This document shows, piece by piece, positions 34,760-46,019 of a stretch of DNA of 64,000 nt (position 1 is its first letter; each line of letters starts with the position of its first letter). Origin of the DNA: Nageia nagi (Eukaryota > Pinophyta); contig JBITNC010000001.1 in NCBI GenBank assembly GCA_050084985.1, positions 85,188,001-85,252,000 on the forward strand, written 5' to 3'. Under the pieces are notes generated by a model that did not search any database, had not been told where the DNA came from, and saw only the letters and a program-made list of their open reading frames with translations. Both the position numbers and the translations under genes were made by a program.

Positions 34760-35442
34760 AATAGGTGTACCACTATCCTATTTACCACCTCTATTTGACC
34801 ATCTATCTATGGATGAAATGTTGTACTCCTCTTTAGCTTAGTGTCCATCCTTTCCCACAAAGAAGTCCAAAATTTTCCAAGAAACCTAGAATCCCTATCA
34901 AAAATGATAGAAGTAGGAAGACCAAAATGTACCCACACATAAGTAAAGAAAATATTAGCTACCTCTTGACATGTCACAGTCTTTTTACATGGGATTAGAA
35001 TACACATCATACTGAATCTATCCACAACCACATATAAATAATCATGACCTCTCTTAGACATAGGTGAACCTCCAACAAAATCCATAGAGATACTCTCCCA
35101 TGGTCATGTAGGAATGGAAAATGGCATATAAAGACCAAATTTCTTGTTATTGGGTTTGCTTACACTACATAACATACAACCTTTGATATATTTGGATACA
35201 TTTTCTTGCATTTTAGGCTAGTAACAATACCTTTATAGATTAGCAAGAGTTTTTCCAACACCAAAGTGCCCTGAAATACGAGAAGTATGAGCTTCCCTAA
35301 TCAAATCATTCTTTTCACCATTAGGAATACAAAGTTTGCCCAAACGAAAAAGTAATCCATCATGCAAATGAAAGTCATGATTTCCAACCTCATTACCAAG
35401 ACTCAATCTATGATAGACATTTTGGAAATCAGGATCAACCAT
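34760..35442 (-). pseudogene. Gypsy integrase
   Basis: 35233-35442 carries the zinc-binding N-terminal part with 'LIREAHTSRISGHFG', followed in another frame by 'KGCMLC' (HHCC type). 34807-35085 carries the DDE core: 'MDFVGGSP' (first Asp), 'FGLPTSIIFDRDSRF' (second Asp) and, after a stop, 'GQIEVVNR' with the Glu. It would insert the cDNA copy. Stops separate the parts, so it is not functional as written. Confidence 0.85.
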
Positions 35443-35628
35443 ATACTATTCTTTATACCCATTATGCATTAAAGAACTATTTTGCAGAATCAAAACACTG
35501 GTAACTATTGGAGGCCTAGACAACATATCAGCAATTTTATTTTGAGTACCCTTCTTGTACTTAATCACCAAATGAAATTGTTGCAAGAATTCCATCCAAC
35601 AAAAGTGCCTAGATTATTGCAACTTAGA

Positions 35629-35970
35629 TTATGACTGAAGATATTGCGAGGGTTGATGGTCTGTATGAATTATTATCTCTTTTCCTACCAAATAGTGCTT
35701 CCATTTCTTAACACTTTGAACTAATGCATATAACTCTTTATCATATGTGGGATAGTTTCTTACCACACTGGTAAACATTTCCAAGTGATAGCAAACTGAA
35801 TGTTTTTCCTGTAATAAAATTGCACCCATAGCATAGTCACTTGCATCAATTTCAATTTCAAAAGTTTTTTGAAGATTAAGTAAAGCAAGTACTGGAGCAT
35901 TATTGATTTTCCTTTTAAGCAATTCAAAAGCATGTTGTTCTTTCCCTCCCCACTAAAATCCATGACTCTT
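35629..35970 (-). pseudogene. Gypsy RNase H
   Basis: RT-linked RNase H (RT_RNaseH type): 'FEIEIDASDYAMGAILLQ' (Asp in DASD), 'YDKELYALVQSVKKWKHYL' (Glu) and 'IIIHTDHQPSQYL' (Asp in HTDH) are all present. The start is preceded by frame damage near 35960. It is one of the better preserved parts of the element. Confidence 0.88.
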
Positions 35971-36033
35971 TCCTATAATTGCATGAAGTGGAGAAGCCAT
36001 GTAAGAGAAGTTAGCAATAAACTTGCATAAATA

Positions 36034-37133
36034 CTACACTACCCCAAGAAAACTCCTAGTCTCTATCACATTAATGGGAGTAGGCCATTTCAACACAACC
36101 TTAATTTTTGTAGGATCTATCCTCAATTGACCTTCACCTACAATGTGGCCAAGATAGATTAAACTCTTCCTAACAAACTCACACTTAGACATCTTCAAAT
36201 AGAGTTTTGCTTCCCTTAAAACTTCAAACACTTTACAAATATGTACCACATGATCTTTCCAATTATCACTGTAAATGAGAATGTCATCAAGATACACAAT
36301 AACAAAATCATTAATGAAAGGCCTTAAAACCTCATTCATTACACACATGAAAGTAGTAGGAGCATTGCATAATCCAAACGGTAAAACCAACCATTCAAAC
36401 AATCCTTGCCTAGTTTTAAAAGTAGTTTTCCACACATCCTCTTCTTTAACTTGACTTGATGATAACCACTTCTTAGATCAAATTTTGTGAAAAGCCTAGC
36501 TTTTTGTAATTGATCCATTAAATCATCAATACATGGCAAAGGATATCGATTTTTAACCATGATCTTATTTAGTGCCCTGTAATCAACACATATACACTAA
36601 GTTCCATCTTTCTTTGGAATTATAACAATAGGAGATCCACATGGTGATGTGCTAGGTCTAATGACTCCTTGATCTAACAATTCCTTGATTTGTTTCTTAA
36701 TTTCTTCAATTTCCAAAGTAGAATTTCTATATAAGCCAATATTAGGAAGCGCAACATCAGGATGTAATTGAATCTCATGTTGTACATATCTTTTTAGTGG
36801 AAGTTCTTTAGGTACTTGAAATAAATCTTCAAATTCATAAATTACCTCTTTTACTTCTTCTTTGTATTGTGGTTCACAATTCTCAAGTGCCTTTATGATT
36901 TCCACTTCATCTTGAGATTTTACCATTAAAAGTACAAACATTTGTCCTATATTGATTAGTCTCTTTGCTTGTCCTACAGTAATCAAAGAAATATCCTTTT
37001 TCTTATTTTGATGAGTACTAACCATGTATTCAACTCCATCTTTAATAAGTCTATATTTGTTTTCCTTTCTATAAAATAAAGCATCTCTTTCCCATAGATA
37101 AGGACTACCAAGCACAATCCCACAAATATCCAA
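36034..37133 (-). pseudogene. Gypsy reverse transcriptase
   Basis: The order is 'IKELLDQGVIRPSTSPCGSP' and 'IVIIPKKDGT' (36597-36700), then '[19 protein letters not shown]', '[15 protein letters not shown]' (36339-36580), and '[12 protein letters not shown]', '[12 protein letters not shown]', 'LGHIVG' (36034-36435). The YLDD box is intact. One stop falls where 'DGTWR'-type sequence is expected (DGT*C), a TGG-to-TAG change, and a frameshift lies near 36420. The upstream part (36700-37133) links protease and RT. Confidence 0.9.
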
Positions 37134-37210
37134 AGGAACAACATCAAGTAAAACTTCATCAATGTACTCCCTGTTAATCCCAAATTAGAACTTACATTGT
37201 TGTGTTACCT

Positions 37211-37438
37211 TTAACTTAGAATTTTATTAACCCATCCCAATGGATATGGGTTTGGATGAGGTTGAGTAGTGAGTGCAAGTGATTTGACATACTTTTCTGC
37301 AATTACATTAGCTTGAGATCTAGAATCAAACAATGTATCAATCCTAGTCTTCTTAGCTTGCACCTTGATGTGAAAAAGTTCAATTTTCTTCTTTTCTTCA
37401 TCTTCACTAGGTGTATTATGCAAAACTATAGATGCCAT
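37211..37438 (-). pseudogene. Gypsy aspartic protease
   Basis: 'RIDTLFDSRSQANVI' fits the retropepsin active site 'xALIDSGSQxNxI'. The Gly of the D-S/T-G triad is Arg here, so the enzyme would be inactive. Confidence 0.75.
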
Positions 37439-37498
37439 TTTCTCATCTACATCTGAACCATCTTCAATTTCCCTAGTAACAATATTTGTTTGCTTATT

Positions 37499-38550
37499 TT
37501 AACCTTTAGGTTTAGGGCATACTTCAAGATGCAATTTCCAATATTTAGCCTCTAAATGACCTTCTTTTTGACAATGTGTACATACATCTTTAGACTTCTC
37601 TTTTTGTGTAGTAGACGTAGTTTTCTTTTTCTCCTTTCCTTTGTTCTTTTCAAAATCATTATTACTATTGTTATTGGAAGCATTGTTCTTTTTCCCATCC
37701 TTAATGAATTTTTCTCTTTCTTCTAAGTGAGTGGCTTGTACACAAACTTTATCCAAATCATTTGGATCAAATATCAATATTGTATGCCTTAAATAATTGT
37801 GTAAACCACCAATATACTTAAGAAGAGTATCTTAGGAATCAAGAGGAATACTTAGCATTGCAGCTCTTCTTTGGAATTTTGTAGTGTACTCTTGCACATT
37901 TTGCCCTTTGTCTTGACGAAAAGTTTTCCATTCCATGATTTCCTTTTGTCGATAACCGAAAGGATAAAACTAATCTCTAAACAATTGTACAAAATGGTTC
38001 CAAGAAGTAATACAAGCTTGAATTGATTCATTATTACTTTGCAAACAACTTTCCCACCAAACAAGTGCATTACCACTCATTTTAAGAGTTGCTAATTGAA
38101 TTTTATCCTCATCTCTTACAATTGTTTGAATTCTACAATATACCTCAATTTGTTAATCCAATGGTCTAACTTCTCAACATTCACTTCTCCAATAAAAGTA
38201 GGTAAATCAAATTTAACTTCCAATTTCAAAGGAGAACATTGAAAAACACTATGTGTATTATCATTGGCAATTTTATTACCTTCACTAGTTTCACCTTCAT
38301 TTTTCTTGTATTGTTGTTCTTGAAAGTTTTAGAATTGTAGAGACATCTTCTGGAACATTGTGGAGAGATCAGCAATTTGCTTTTCCACATTAGACCCTCC
38401 TTCATTGGCCATGGCTCCAAGCTCTCTTTGCTTCTTTAGCCAAACTCTAGAACCAATTTTTGGATCCTCCTCCACAAATTCTCCTTCTTCTTTCTTGCTT
38501 TGTGACTTGGTATACATGCAAGAACACTTTCCAAACACCAACAATCTCAA
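37499..38550 (-). pseudogene. Gypsy gag
   Basis: The N-terminal part (38329-38550) contains 'NVEKQIADLSTMFQKMS'. A retrotransposon-gag region (37850-38230) is broken into several frames. The C-terminal part (37499-37777) is Lys/Asn-rich and has 'VCTHCQKEGHLEAKYW', a CCHC knuckle whose last Cys is Tyr. Gag would package the RNA. Many stops are present. Confidence 0.75.
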
Positions 38551-38579
38551 AAATATAGGTTATCCCAATGATTTCAATT

Positions 38580-38591
38580 GCTCTGATACCA
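38580..38591 (-). promoter_or_regulatory. Gypsy primer-binding site
   Basis: The minus strand reads TGGTATCAGAGC, complementary to the 3' end of plant initiator methionine tRNA, a few bases inside the 5' LTR. Confidence 0.92.
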
Positions 38592-38595
38592 AATT

Positions 38596-39568
38596 TGATC
38601 CATAAAATATAAGATTAAAATTTCAATTTAACCTTTTCTTAGGATCAATTCACACTTAAAACAATTAAGTGCTTCTAAAGGAAAATCAAGAACAAATTTG
38701 TAAACACAGAGAAAAGCATTCACCATAGAAAGAGACAAGCAAAATTATCCTAGTTCACCCGATGTGGGCTACGTCCAGCTCAAAAGCTCTCTACTATCAA
38801 TGGATGGAATCACTTTACAAGGCCTCCATGGTCCTTCAAAACCTCCTCTCACATTCACAACACACTCATAGCTCTGAAAATCACAACAAGAACTGAAAAT
38901 AACTTTCCTAAAATCCTCCTTCCCTCTCCTTCCAATTTCCTCCCCTTTTTATACAATTTTGGGGCCTAAAATTGGAGAATATTACAATTAGGAAATTTAA
39001 TACAAAACCTATTTTTAGATACCCATCATCCTCCTTGATCTTCATGTCAAATTTGGGCTCAAATGGTTGTAGAAATTTTCCCAAAATGAGCTCTCAAATC
39101 AAAATAATATGCTCACTGGATTGTTTTAGGCTTACAAAATTAAATCAGCCTAATAATAGGACCTTAGGCAAGTTAAAGTCACCATAAACCTTTGAAAACA
39201 CTAAAAATACATCAAAAATTACTAAAATTGGGTGGGTACATTATGGTGATGATAGGTGGCATATGCTTAAAAGAAGTCAACCTCTTGTTGACTAGCGGCT
39301 GGTGGTCTTCATGCAGCCAGCTTGGTTAGTGGTCTCCATGCAGGCAGTTAGGCTGGCAGTCTCCATACAGGTGACTAGGCTAGTGGTCTCCAAGCAGGCG
39401 GTTGGGTTGGTGGTCTCCACGTAGACAGCTTAGCTAGCGATCTTCACGTAGGTGGCTTGGCTGGCGGTCTCCACGCAGGCGGCTAAGTTGGTAATCTCCA
39501 AACATGGTGGCTTGTCATGCCTCACCTCCTCCTACATGGTCTGATGGGTCCCCTCTACAATGACCACC

Positions 39569-39604
<36 letters not shown>

Positions 39605-39779
39605 AATCCTTTCAATTTTTTTTTTCAAAATACACAAACGGAATTAATATCATATCTTCCACATACGAACTCGGATTCATGATCCAAAAGAAGCATCAGA
39701 AAGTTGAAGACAAGGCAATCATAATGAACACACTGAAATGGAGATTACTAAATGTCAAAGGGATCCAAATTTTGGATCA
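38596..39779 (-). repeat. Gypsy 5' LTR (right)
   Basis: 1184 bp, 'tgatccataa' to 'ttttggatca'. It matches the left LTR throughout and has a (TA)n tract at about 39571-39602. It would carry the element promoter. Confidence 0.92.
39306..39520. repeat. 27-bp minisatellite in the right gypsy LTR
   Basis: Unit starts at 39306, 39333, 39360, 39387, 39414, 39441, 39468 and 39495: eight units against seven in the left LTR. Confidence 0.9.
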
Positions 39780-40329
39780 TTATCACATCTAACAATGCAA
39801 ATAAAAATCAACTCCTTTGTACAATCATTATGAATATAGTCATCACATGAATGACATCAATGACCCTAGAGTTACCACTTTGTTGATGATGTAAAACATT
39901 GAGAAATAGATACAAAAATAGAAATATGAGAAATAAGATGAAGGGATAATAACATATCTATGGATAGGTGGTGTTACAAAATACCATTATTGTTCAGATA
40001 TATGATGTGAATGAAGTCTCCTATTTGGTTGATGATGGTCTTCTCATATATGAATCTTTTACATTTTATATTTTGTTATATCCATGTTTGGATCTTATCT
40101 TTATCTTAGTTTCATCACATAATACATATTTATTTATGCCTTCATGGGTATTTGATATCACTTACATTGTTTAGTGGTCCTTTTACATCAATTACATTAG
40201 TTTGGATGCATTTCAATCCCTTTTTACAATAAATATCCCTCCATGCAATAAAAATGAATTATTAATAAATGAGAATTCATATTTAAGTGTCTACATATAT
40301 GCTCCCAAAAGACACAAAAGCTTGTATAC
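39780..40329. other. Right part of the unidentified insert around the gypsy element
   Basis: The partner of 32721-32814. It is AT-rich with no LINE endonuclease similarity; the frame at 39968-40174 is hydrophobic and unassigned. LINE sequence resumes with 'KDLKPKIILLQEIK' at about 40340. Confidence 0.4.
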
Positions 40330-40870
40330 TTTGAAGAAAGATCTAAAACCAAAGATTATCTTACTCCAAGAAATAAAAATTAATAAGTTCTAAGGAAGGA
40401 TAATTGTCTCTAGCTCTAACTTCTACTCTATTATTTATACTTCCCTAGATACAAAAGAAGTGTTTGTTATTACATATGTGTATGCTCCAATGACTTGTGT
40501 TGGGAAGAAACTTTTATGGTGTTCTTTGGTACATATCTGAGAGACATTTATGGGAATTAGTTGGATCCTCACAAGGGACTTTAACTCTTCTTTATATCCT
40601 TATGATAAAATGGGGGGTGGTAGATTTTATAGATAACATGAAAGATTTTGCTTCTTTTGTTAATGAGAATAATCTTATGGACATGGAGCTTAGAAGAGTC
40701 AAGTTTACTTAGACCAATAGTAGGTGTGGGTAGTTTCATATATAGGAAAGGTTAGATAGACTTCTCATTTCTAAAGATTGTATCACTAAGTTTAGGGACT
40801 CTACTCTTACAAGTTATCCTAAGTCTAGCTATGATCATAATCTATATTTTGTGAAACTTATGATGAGAGA
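40330..40870 (+). pseudogene. LINE-B ORF2 endonuclease
   Basis: 'KPKIILLQEIKINKF' (the Glu of QE is catalytic) is followed by 'ITYVYAPMT', 'ILTRDFN' (normally 'GDFN', changed here), 'FVNENNLMDMELRRVKFT*T' (normally 'FTWTN'), 'ERLDRLLISKDC' and 'YPKSSYDHN' (normally 'SDHxP'). This is the APE-type nuclease that nicks the target DNA. Stops occur at Trp or Gln positions. Confidence 0.85.
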
Positions 40871-41429
40871 GGATAGTTCAATACCCCTTTTTACTTTAAA
40901 AAGATGTGGTTTACACATGATAGTATAGAAGATAATATAAAAAAGTTGTAGAAGAAAATATTTTGTAGGTCTCCTCTAGCTCAAATTGTTATGAAATTAT
41001 GATTGGTCAAGCATAATCTTAAGATTTAGAATAGAGAAACCTTTTGATTCTTGGTCTCAAAGAAAGTGAATATTCAAAATTTAATGAGTGCCCTGTAGCA
41101 ACATATTCAGGTTCATGTTTGCATGGAGGAGGTTAGAGATGAAGAAAGAGAGGTGTTAAAGTAATGGCATACTACTTTGGAGTAGGAAGAGATTTTATGG
41201 AAAAAAAATCTAGAATTAGCTGGCTAGGGACAACAACACTAAGGTCTTCCACATTTCCACTTTCAAGCATAATATTCATAGCTCCATTAAAGAAATTAAA
41301 TATGTGAATGGCAATACCACTAAGGATCTACTAAAATTTTGAGATGAGGGGGTCTCTTTCTTCCTAAATGTCTTGGGGAAATATTCTTCTTAACAATAGT
41401 GAGTAGATGAAAAACTCCTCTATAATATC

Positions 41430-42360
41430 CCAAATCTGATGACAGATAGACTTAATAACTTTCTTAGTAGCAATTTTGAAGAGAAGAAGATTCATTCAAC
41501 TGTATGCAATATGGAAGGCTCTAAAGTGCCTAGTTCATATGGCTTTCTCAAATTTTTCTTTCAATTATTTTGGGACATCTTGGGAAAGGATATCATGGAG
41601 GAGGAGCAAACTTTCCAATCATCTAAACAAATGCTTAAAGATGTGAAATATACCTTCACTACTCTGATTATTAAGGTTGATGGGGCTAATTCTTTTAGTA
41701 AGTTTCACCCCATCAATATGGGAAACTTATTTTAGAAAATTATCTTAAATGTTCTAGCTAATTATCTTAAATATATTCTCCTATTATTAGTTCAAATCAA
41801 GGGGGTTTTTTTCAAGACCATCAAATCCTAGATGGTCGTATTATTATTAATGAATTTTCCCACTCAATGGTAAAATTATTTAAGGAGGGAACATTACTTA
41901 AGTTGGATATTAGTAAGATGTATAATAAAGTTAATTGTTCCTTCCTACTTAAGGTCTTATCTTACTTTGGGTTTATGTATTATTGGATTGCGCTAATTGA
42001 AGCCTACATTTCTTTGGTTTCCTTTTCAATGCTTATAAATGGGGCTACATATGGTTACTTTCCAGGTAAAAGGATGCTCTACCACGGTGATCCATTATCC
42101 CCCTTCCTCTTCATCATTATGGTGGAGGCTCTAGGAATAAGTATTATGGAATCTACTTAGAAAAAGAGGATTGATATCATCATACCTACATATGAATTAC
42201 CCCTTGTCTCTTATAAATATTATATGGATGACACTTTGATTTCAACCTGATCTTCTATTTCTCAAGCTAAGGTTATTAAAAAACTATTAGATCTATATGA
42301 ATCTGCTATAAGTCATAAGATTAATTTTAATAAGAGCAAGCTATTCTTTTACAATATTGG
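41430..42360 (+). pseudogene. LINE-B ORF2 reverse transcriptase
   Basis: 'GSKVPSSYGFLKFFFQLFWD' at about 41520 corresponds to 'KAPGPDGFxxxFFQxFW'. 'FHPINMGN' (about 41705) is the 'RPISLCN' motif, 'LLKLDISKMYNKVN' (about 41888) the first catalytic motif, 'YHGDPLSPFLFIIMVEAL' (about 42080) the 'RQGDPLSP' motif, and 'YYMDDTLIS' (about 42218) the YADD/FADD box with both Asp. Several frame changes and stops interrupt it. Confidence 0.88.
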
Positions 42361-42369
42361 GCTTTTGTT

Positions 42370-43075
42370 GTAATAAAGAGTTACTATAATATTTGAATGC
42401 TCTATTGAGGAGCTTCCTACTACCTATCTAGGAATGCCACTTTTTAAGGGATGCATGAAAGAGGCCCTATGGGATCCAATCATTGAACACTTTTCTTAGA
42501 AGTTGGTAGAGTGAAAAGGGACTTTGTTAAGTCAAGGAGGGAAAATTCAATTGATTAAGTCAATCATCCAAATTTTATTGATGTATTTTATATTTGTATT
42601 TCAAACATCGATGGTAGTCCAAGATAAAATAATTAAAATTTATAAAGATTTACTATGGAAAAGCACAAAGGAGAAGAAAAGAATGGCCTTGGTGGCTTGG
42701 AAGAATGTTTTTCTTCCCTTTTGTTAGGGGGTGCTTGGTATTAGGAACCTTAAAAAATGAACATGGCTCTCCTAGATAAGTTGGGCTAGAAAATTATGAT
42801 TAAACAATATAACCCTAGATCATTAATTCAAATTACATTTCCAATTCCTCCTTTCTTGATGAGGATAATCCAAGAGCTAGCTCTCCATTCTAGAGTAAAT
42901 TACAAATTACTAATGACTTCCCAAAAGTAATAGATCTAGGATCATTGGGGACATTAATTGTGTAAACTTCTAGTTGGATAGATGGCTAATGGATAGTCTC
43001 CTAATTAAACAGAGGAATCTGACCCCTCTTGTTAGAAGAATTATTATGAAGTATGGGAAACTGGTAGCCAACTAT
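42370..43075 (+). pseudogene. LINE-B ORF2 thumb and connection region
   Basis: 'LPTTYLGMPLFKG'-like sequence ('tatctaggaatgccactt' at about 42425) is the conserved 'YLGxPL' block after the RT. 'TLLSQGGKIQLIKSIIQIL' lies at 42517-42580 and 'WKNVFLPFC*GVLGIRNL' at about 42700. The frame is cut by copia-B at 43076. Confidence 0.8.
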
Positions 43076-43573
43076 TGAAGGGATTGAACTATAACTATTA
43101 CAATCCTAAATGCCTAAGATCATATGAAAGCTCATACTAACATCAAGATAACTCAATAAGATAATATCACAAAGTGACACAAGATGTAAGTGGTTTCTCC
43201 AACCAGGAGTACATCCACTAAATAGATCTCACTTCATTCATAAACATGAATCTCTTACAATTCTCCTAACTCATCTCCCAAATACTATCCTATAGAATAG
43301 TTTTACTCCACAAATTAGTGTATGATCTAAAGAAGGAGCCTTCTATTTATAGGCTAAAATCCCTCTTTAGATCACCTTTTTACCCAATATACAAAAGCAT
43401 GACATGCACATCTTTTTACCCAAGGGGCATGCTCATGACATGGAGTGTAGGATAAGAAATATTATCTTATTCACTTAAATACTTAAGGTATCAAATGATA
43501 TCCTTAAGTTTTAGTGAACTTACATAAAATACTATTACAAAACCTTTACAATAATGCATTATACATTCCAACA
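43076..43573 (-). repeat. Copia-B 3' LTR (left)
   Basis: 498 bp. The minus strand starts 'tgttggaatgtataatg' and ends 'caatcccttca'. It includes TATA-like 'tataaataga' (minus strand, about 43352) as a likely promoter. Confidence 0.88.
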
Positions 43574-43586
43574 CTCCCCTTTAATG
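43574..43586 (-). promoter_or_regulatory. Copia-B polypurine tract
   Basis: The minus strand reads 'ttaaaggggag' directly before the LTR, the same tract as in copia-C ('ttaaggggag'). Confidence 0.8.
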
Positions 43587-44270
43587 TAATATTGGAATAG
43601 AGTGAACAAGAGAGAAGAAATAGAGAAAATAAGTGACTTCTCCTCCAAATAGATACAACGAAGATGAAAACCTTTTACATATTTATGAAGTAAGAAAGAT
43701 CTAGTCTGAGACTCAATACTTTTCTAAATACAATCATTAACCATAATAATTTTTAATGTATATGAAGTAATTATCCAATTGAAAGTCATGAAGAGTCTCC
43801 AAGAGGTTGCATACCTGAAGTAAGTAACCTACAATCTTAAAGGAACTTGCAAGTCATAAGTAGCTCAAATAATAAGATCAATTAGATGCAACATATTCAT
43901 ATCAATAAAGATATATGAATCACACAAATGCCATCATGAATTGATCAATGGTGCACTATAATTCATCATAAAGATGTTAAGCTAAAAATCATAATCCTTT
44001 GCTATATATAAAACATGTGTTGATTATCATTACAAAATAGAGCATGCACATACGAGTTCCTCACATATAGATAGCTAAATAGTGCCAGATTGGCCAATCT
44101 TTTTGCTTTAAAATTTTTTATAATAAGTTCCTCATGCAAAGCGAACTAACCATGAAGTTGTACAACAAAATCAACACTATGCAATACAAAATCCTTCTAG
44201 GGGTGAAGTTGTCATCACAAACATGAATTCAATGTAAGAATTCAAACTTCATTCTCTTTTGAAGGTAACT
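43587..44270 (-). other. Copia-B 3' noncoding region
   Basis: About 690 bp between the end of pol and the PPT. It aligns in blocks with 9761-10510 and 58690-59713. The first purine tract after pol is degraded here ('ccttcaaaagagaatgaag'). Confidence 0.6.
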
Positions 44271-44279
44271 TCATCAACT

Positions 44280-44838
44280 CAATAGCATCCCTAAGCTTAT
44301 AGAACTAAGCTTCTAGAAGGTGCTTAGTGAACAAATTAATAGAGTTCAAGGTGGATGGATAATACTCCATGTGTATGATGCCATTAAGAACCTTCTCTTT
44401 GAGAAAATGGGCATGGAATTTCACATGTTTTATTCTTTGATGGAACACAAGATTCATAGCCAAAAAAATAACCAACTAATTATCTAAGAAAATCAAAGAT
44501 GAGCCAGCTTGCTCATATCTAATTTCTTTCATAAGATACCTTAGAAAAATAGCTTCCGCAGATGCAATAAACATGGCACAATATTTACCTTCTATGGTGG
44601 AAAGAGAAATAGTGGGCTTCTTTTTGGAAGCCTAAAAGATAGCATCTAAACCAATGCTAGACACATAGGTAGAGGTTGATTTCTTATTATCTCTATCTCC
44701 TTCATAGTCAAAATCTGAGAATCTAAAGATAACAAACAAGGGTAACTTAGAATACTTGAGAGCAAGATCCTTACTCCCTACAACATACCTCAAAATTTGC
44801 TTAATAGCATTTAAGTACTCAATATATGATTTTTGCAT
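44280..44838 (-). pseudogene. Copia-B RNase H
   Basis: 44632-44838 reads 'DLALKYSKLPLF', 'DRDNKKSTSTYV' and 'SSIGLDAIF'. Downstream segments include 'EIRYEQAGSS'-like sequence near 44500. It is the same domain as in copia-1 (9282-9500), with the conserved Asp in 'GDRD'. Confidence 0.75.
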
Positions 44839-44999
44839 GAATCATACCATTAGATTCATTATAAATACAATATCTGGCTAAGATATAGTCAAATATAAAA
44901 GACTGCCAATTAATTGCTTATAAGTTGTAGCATCAACTAACTGAGAGTTGGAGCTTAGAGATATAATGATTTCAAAAGAGATTGAGATCATAGCAAATT

Positions 45000-45900
45000 T
45001 ACACATCTCCCTTCCAACTTCTACAAGATGCTTGATATATATTGAAATTGATTAATATAAGTACAATCCTTGTATTGATACACATGCATTCCAAGATAGT
45101 AGTGCAAGAAACTAAAAATAATCATTTCAAATGTTACTTTAAGTTTAGATATCCACTCTTGAATGATTTCATTATTGTTCTTACTTATTAGAAGATCATT
45201 CACATAAATGAGAATCAACACCATATCTTTTCTTTGATTGAGTACATATAGATTGGAGTTAAAAAAATAATTGAAGAAACCAATGTCTATAAAATAACCT
45301 AAAATCTTCTTGTACCAGGCTCTAGGTTCTTACTTAAGTCCATATAATGACTTCTTTAGTTTGCATATAAAGGACTCTTTACCTTTCATAATGAACCCTT
45401 CTAGTTGATTCATAAAGATTTCCACATCTAAGTCACCATTGAGAAATGCACTCTTGACATCAAGTTAAAAAAACTTTTTATCTTTGCTACAAAAAGAGTA
45501 AGGATAATTCTCATAGTAGGCATCTTTGCTGTAGGAGCAAAGGTTTCTTCATAATTTACATTGTATTTCTAAGCAAAACCTTTGGCTGCTAGCCTTACCT
45601 TGTATTTCTTAATATCCTCAATAGAATTAAACTTGACTTTGAAGATCCACTTATTACCAATCACATTCTTCTTATTATGATAAAGAACCAAATCTTAAGT
45701 TTTGTTTTTCATAAGCCCTTCATACTCCACTTTCATGGCTTCCATCTAGCACTCATGCTTAGAAGCTTCTTTGAAAGTTGAGGACTCATGCTTGTTGTCA
45801 ATCTTGGTAAATAAATATTTGTTCAAGGGCATACTCCTTGTTACCCTTTGAGTTGAAGAATTTTATTCTTGAGGTGACTTGTCTACAACAATATCTAACC
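45000..45900 (-). pseudogene. Copia-B reverse transcriptase
   Basis: 'MVLILIYVNDLLIS' (45180-45224) is the YVDD box with its first Asp changed to Asn, which should abolish catalysis. 'DYLGMHVYQY' follows. Upstream segments (45340-45480) correspond to 'LYGLK', 'VKSAFLNGDLDVEIFMNQLE' in broken frames. Confidence 0.8.
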
Positions 45901-46019
45901 AGCTAGATGTAACATAAGAGTCCTTTATATCATCAACATCATCATTAGAAGTAGATTTTTTAGAAAGTTTATTAAATTTTACATCCTTTGAAACAAACAT
46001 GGCTTTATACAATGGAGGG

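Larger units (their letters stand above)
32815..39779 (-). mobile_element. Ty3/gypsy retrotransposon, nearly full length
   Basis: On the minus strand: 5' LTR 38596-39779, initiator-Met PBS 38580-38591, gag, protease, RT, RNase H, integrase, chromodomain-like tail, PPT 33975-33989, 3' LTR 32815-33974. The RT-before-integrase order marks Ty3/gypsy, and the tail suggests a chromovirus. The flanking pentamers 'ttata' and 'ttatc' match at four of five bases. The LTRs are close to identical over long stretches (about five substitutions and one 5-bp gap in the first 130 bp), and pol has only a few stops, so it is younger than the LINE it interrupts. Confidence 0.92.

Noticed and set aside
38580-38591. 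tRNA-Met-like sequence (also 50945-50956 and 52429-52440)
   Set aside because: These are 12-base primer-binding sites beside LTRs, not tRNA genes; no cloverleaf can be drawn.
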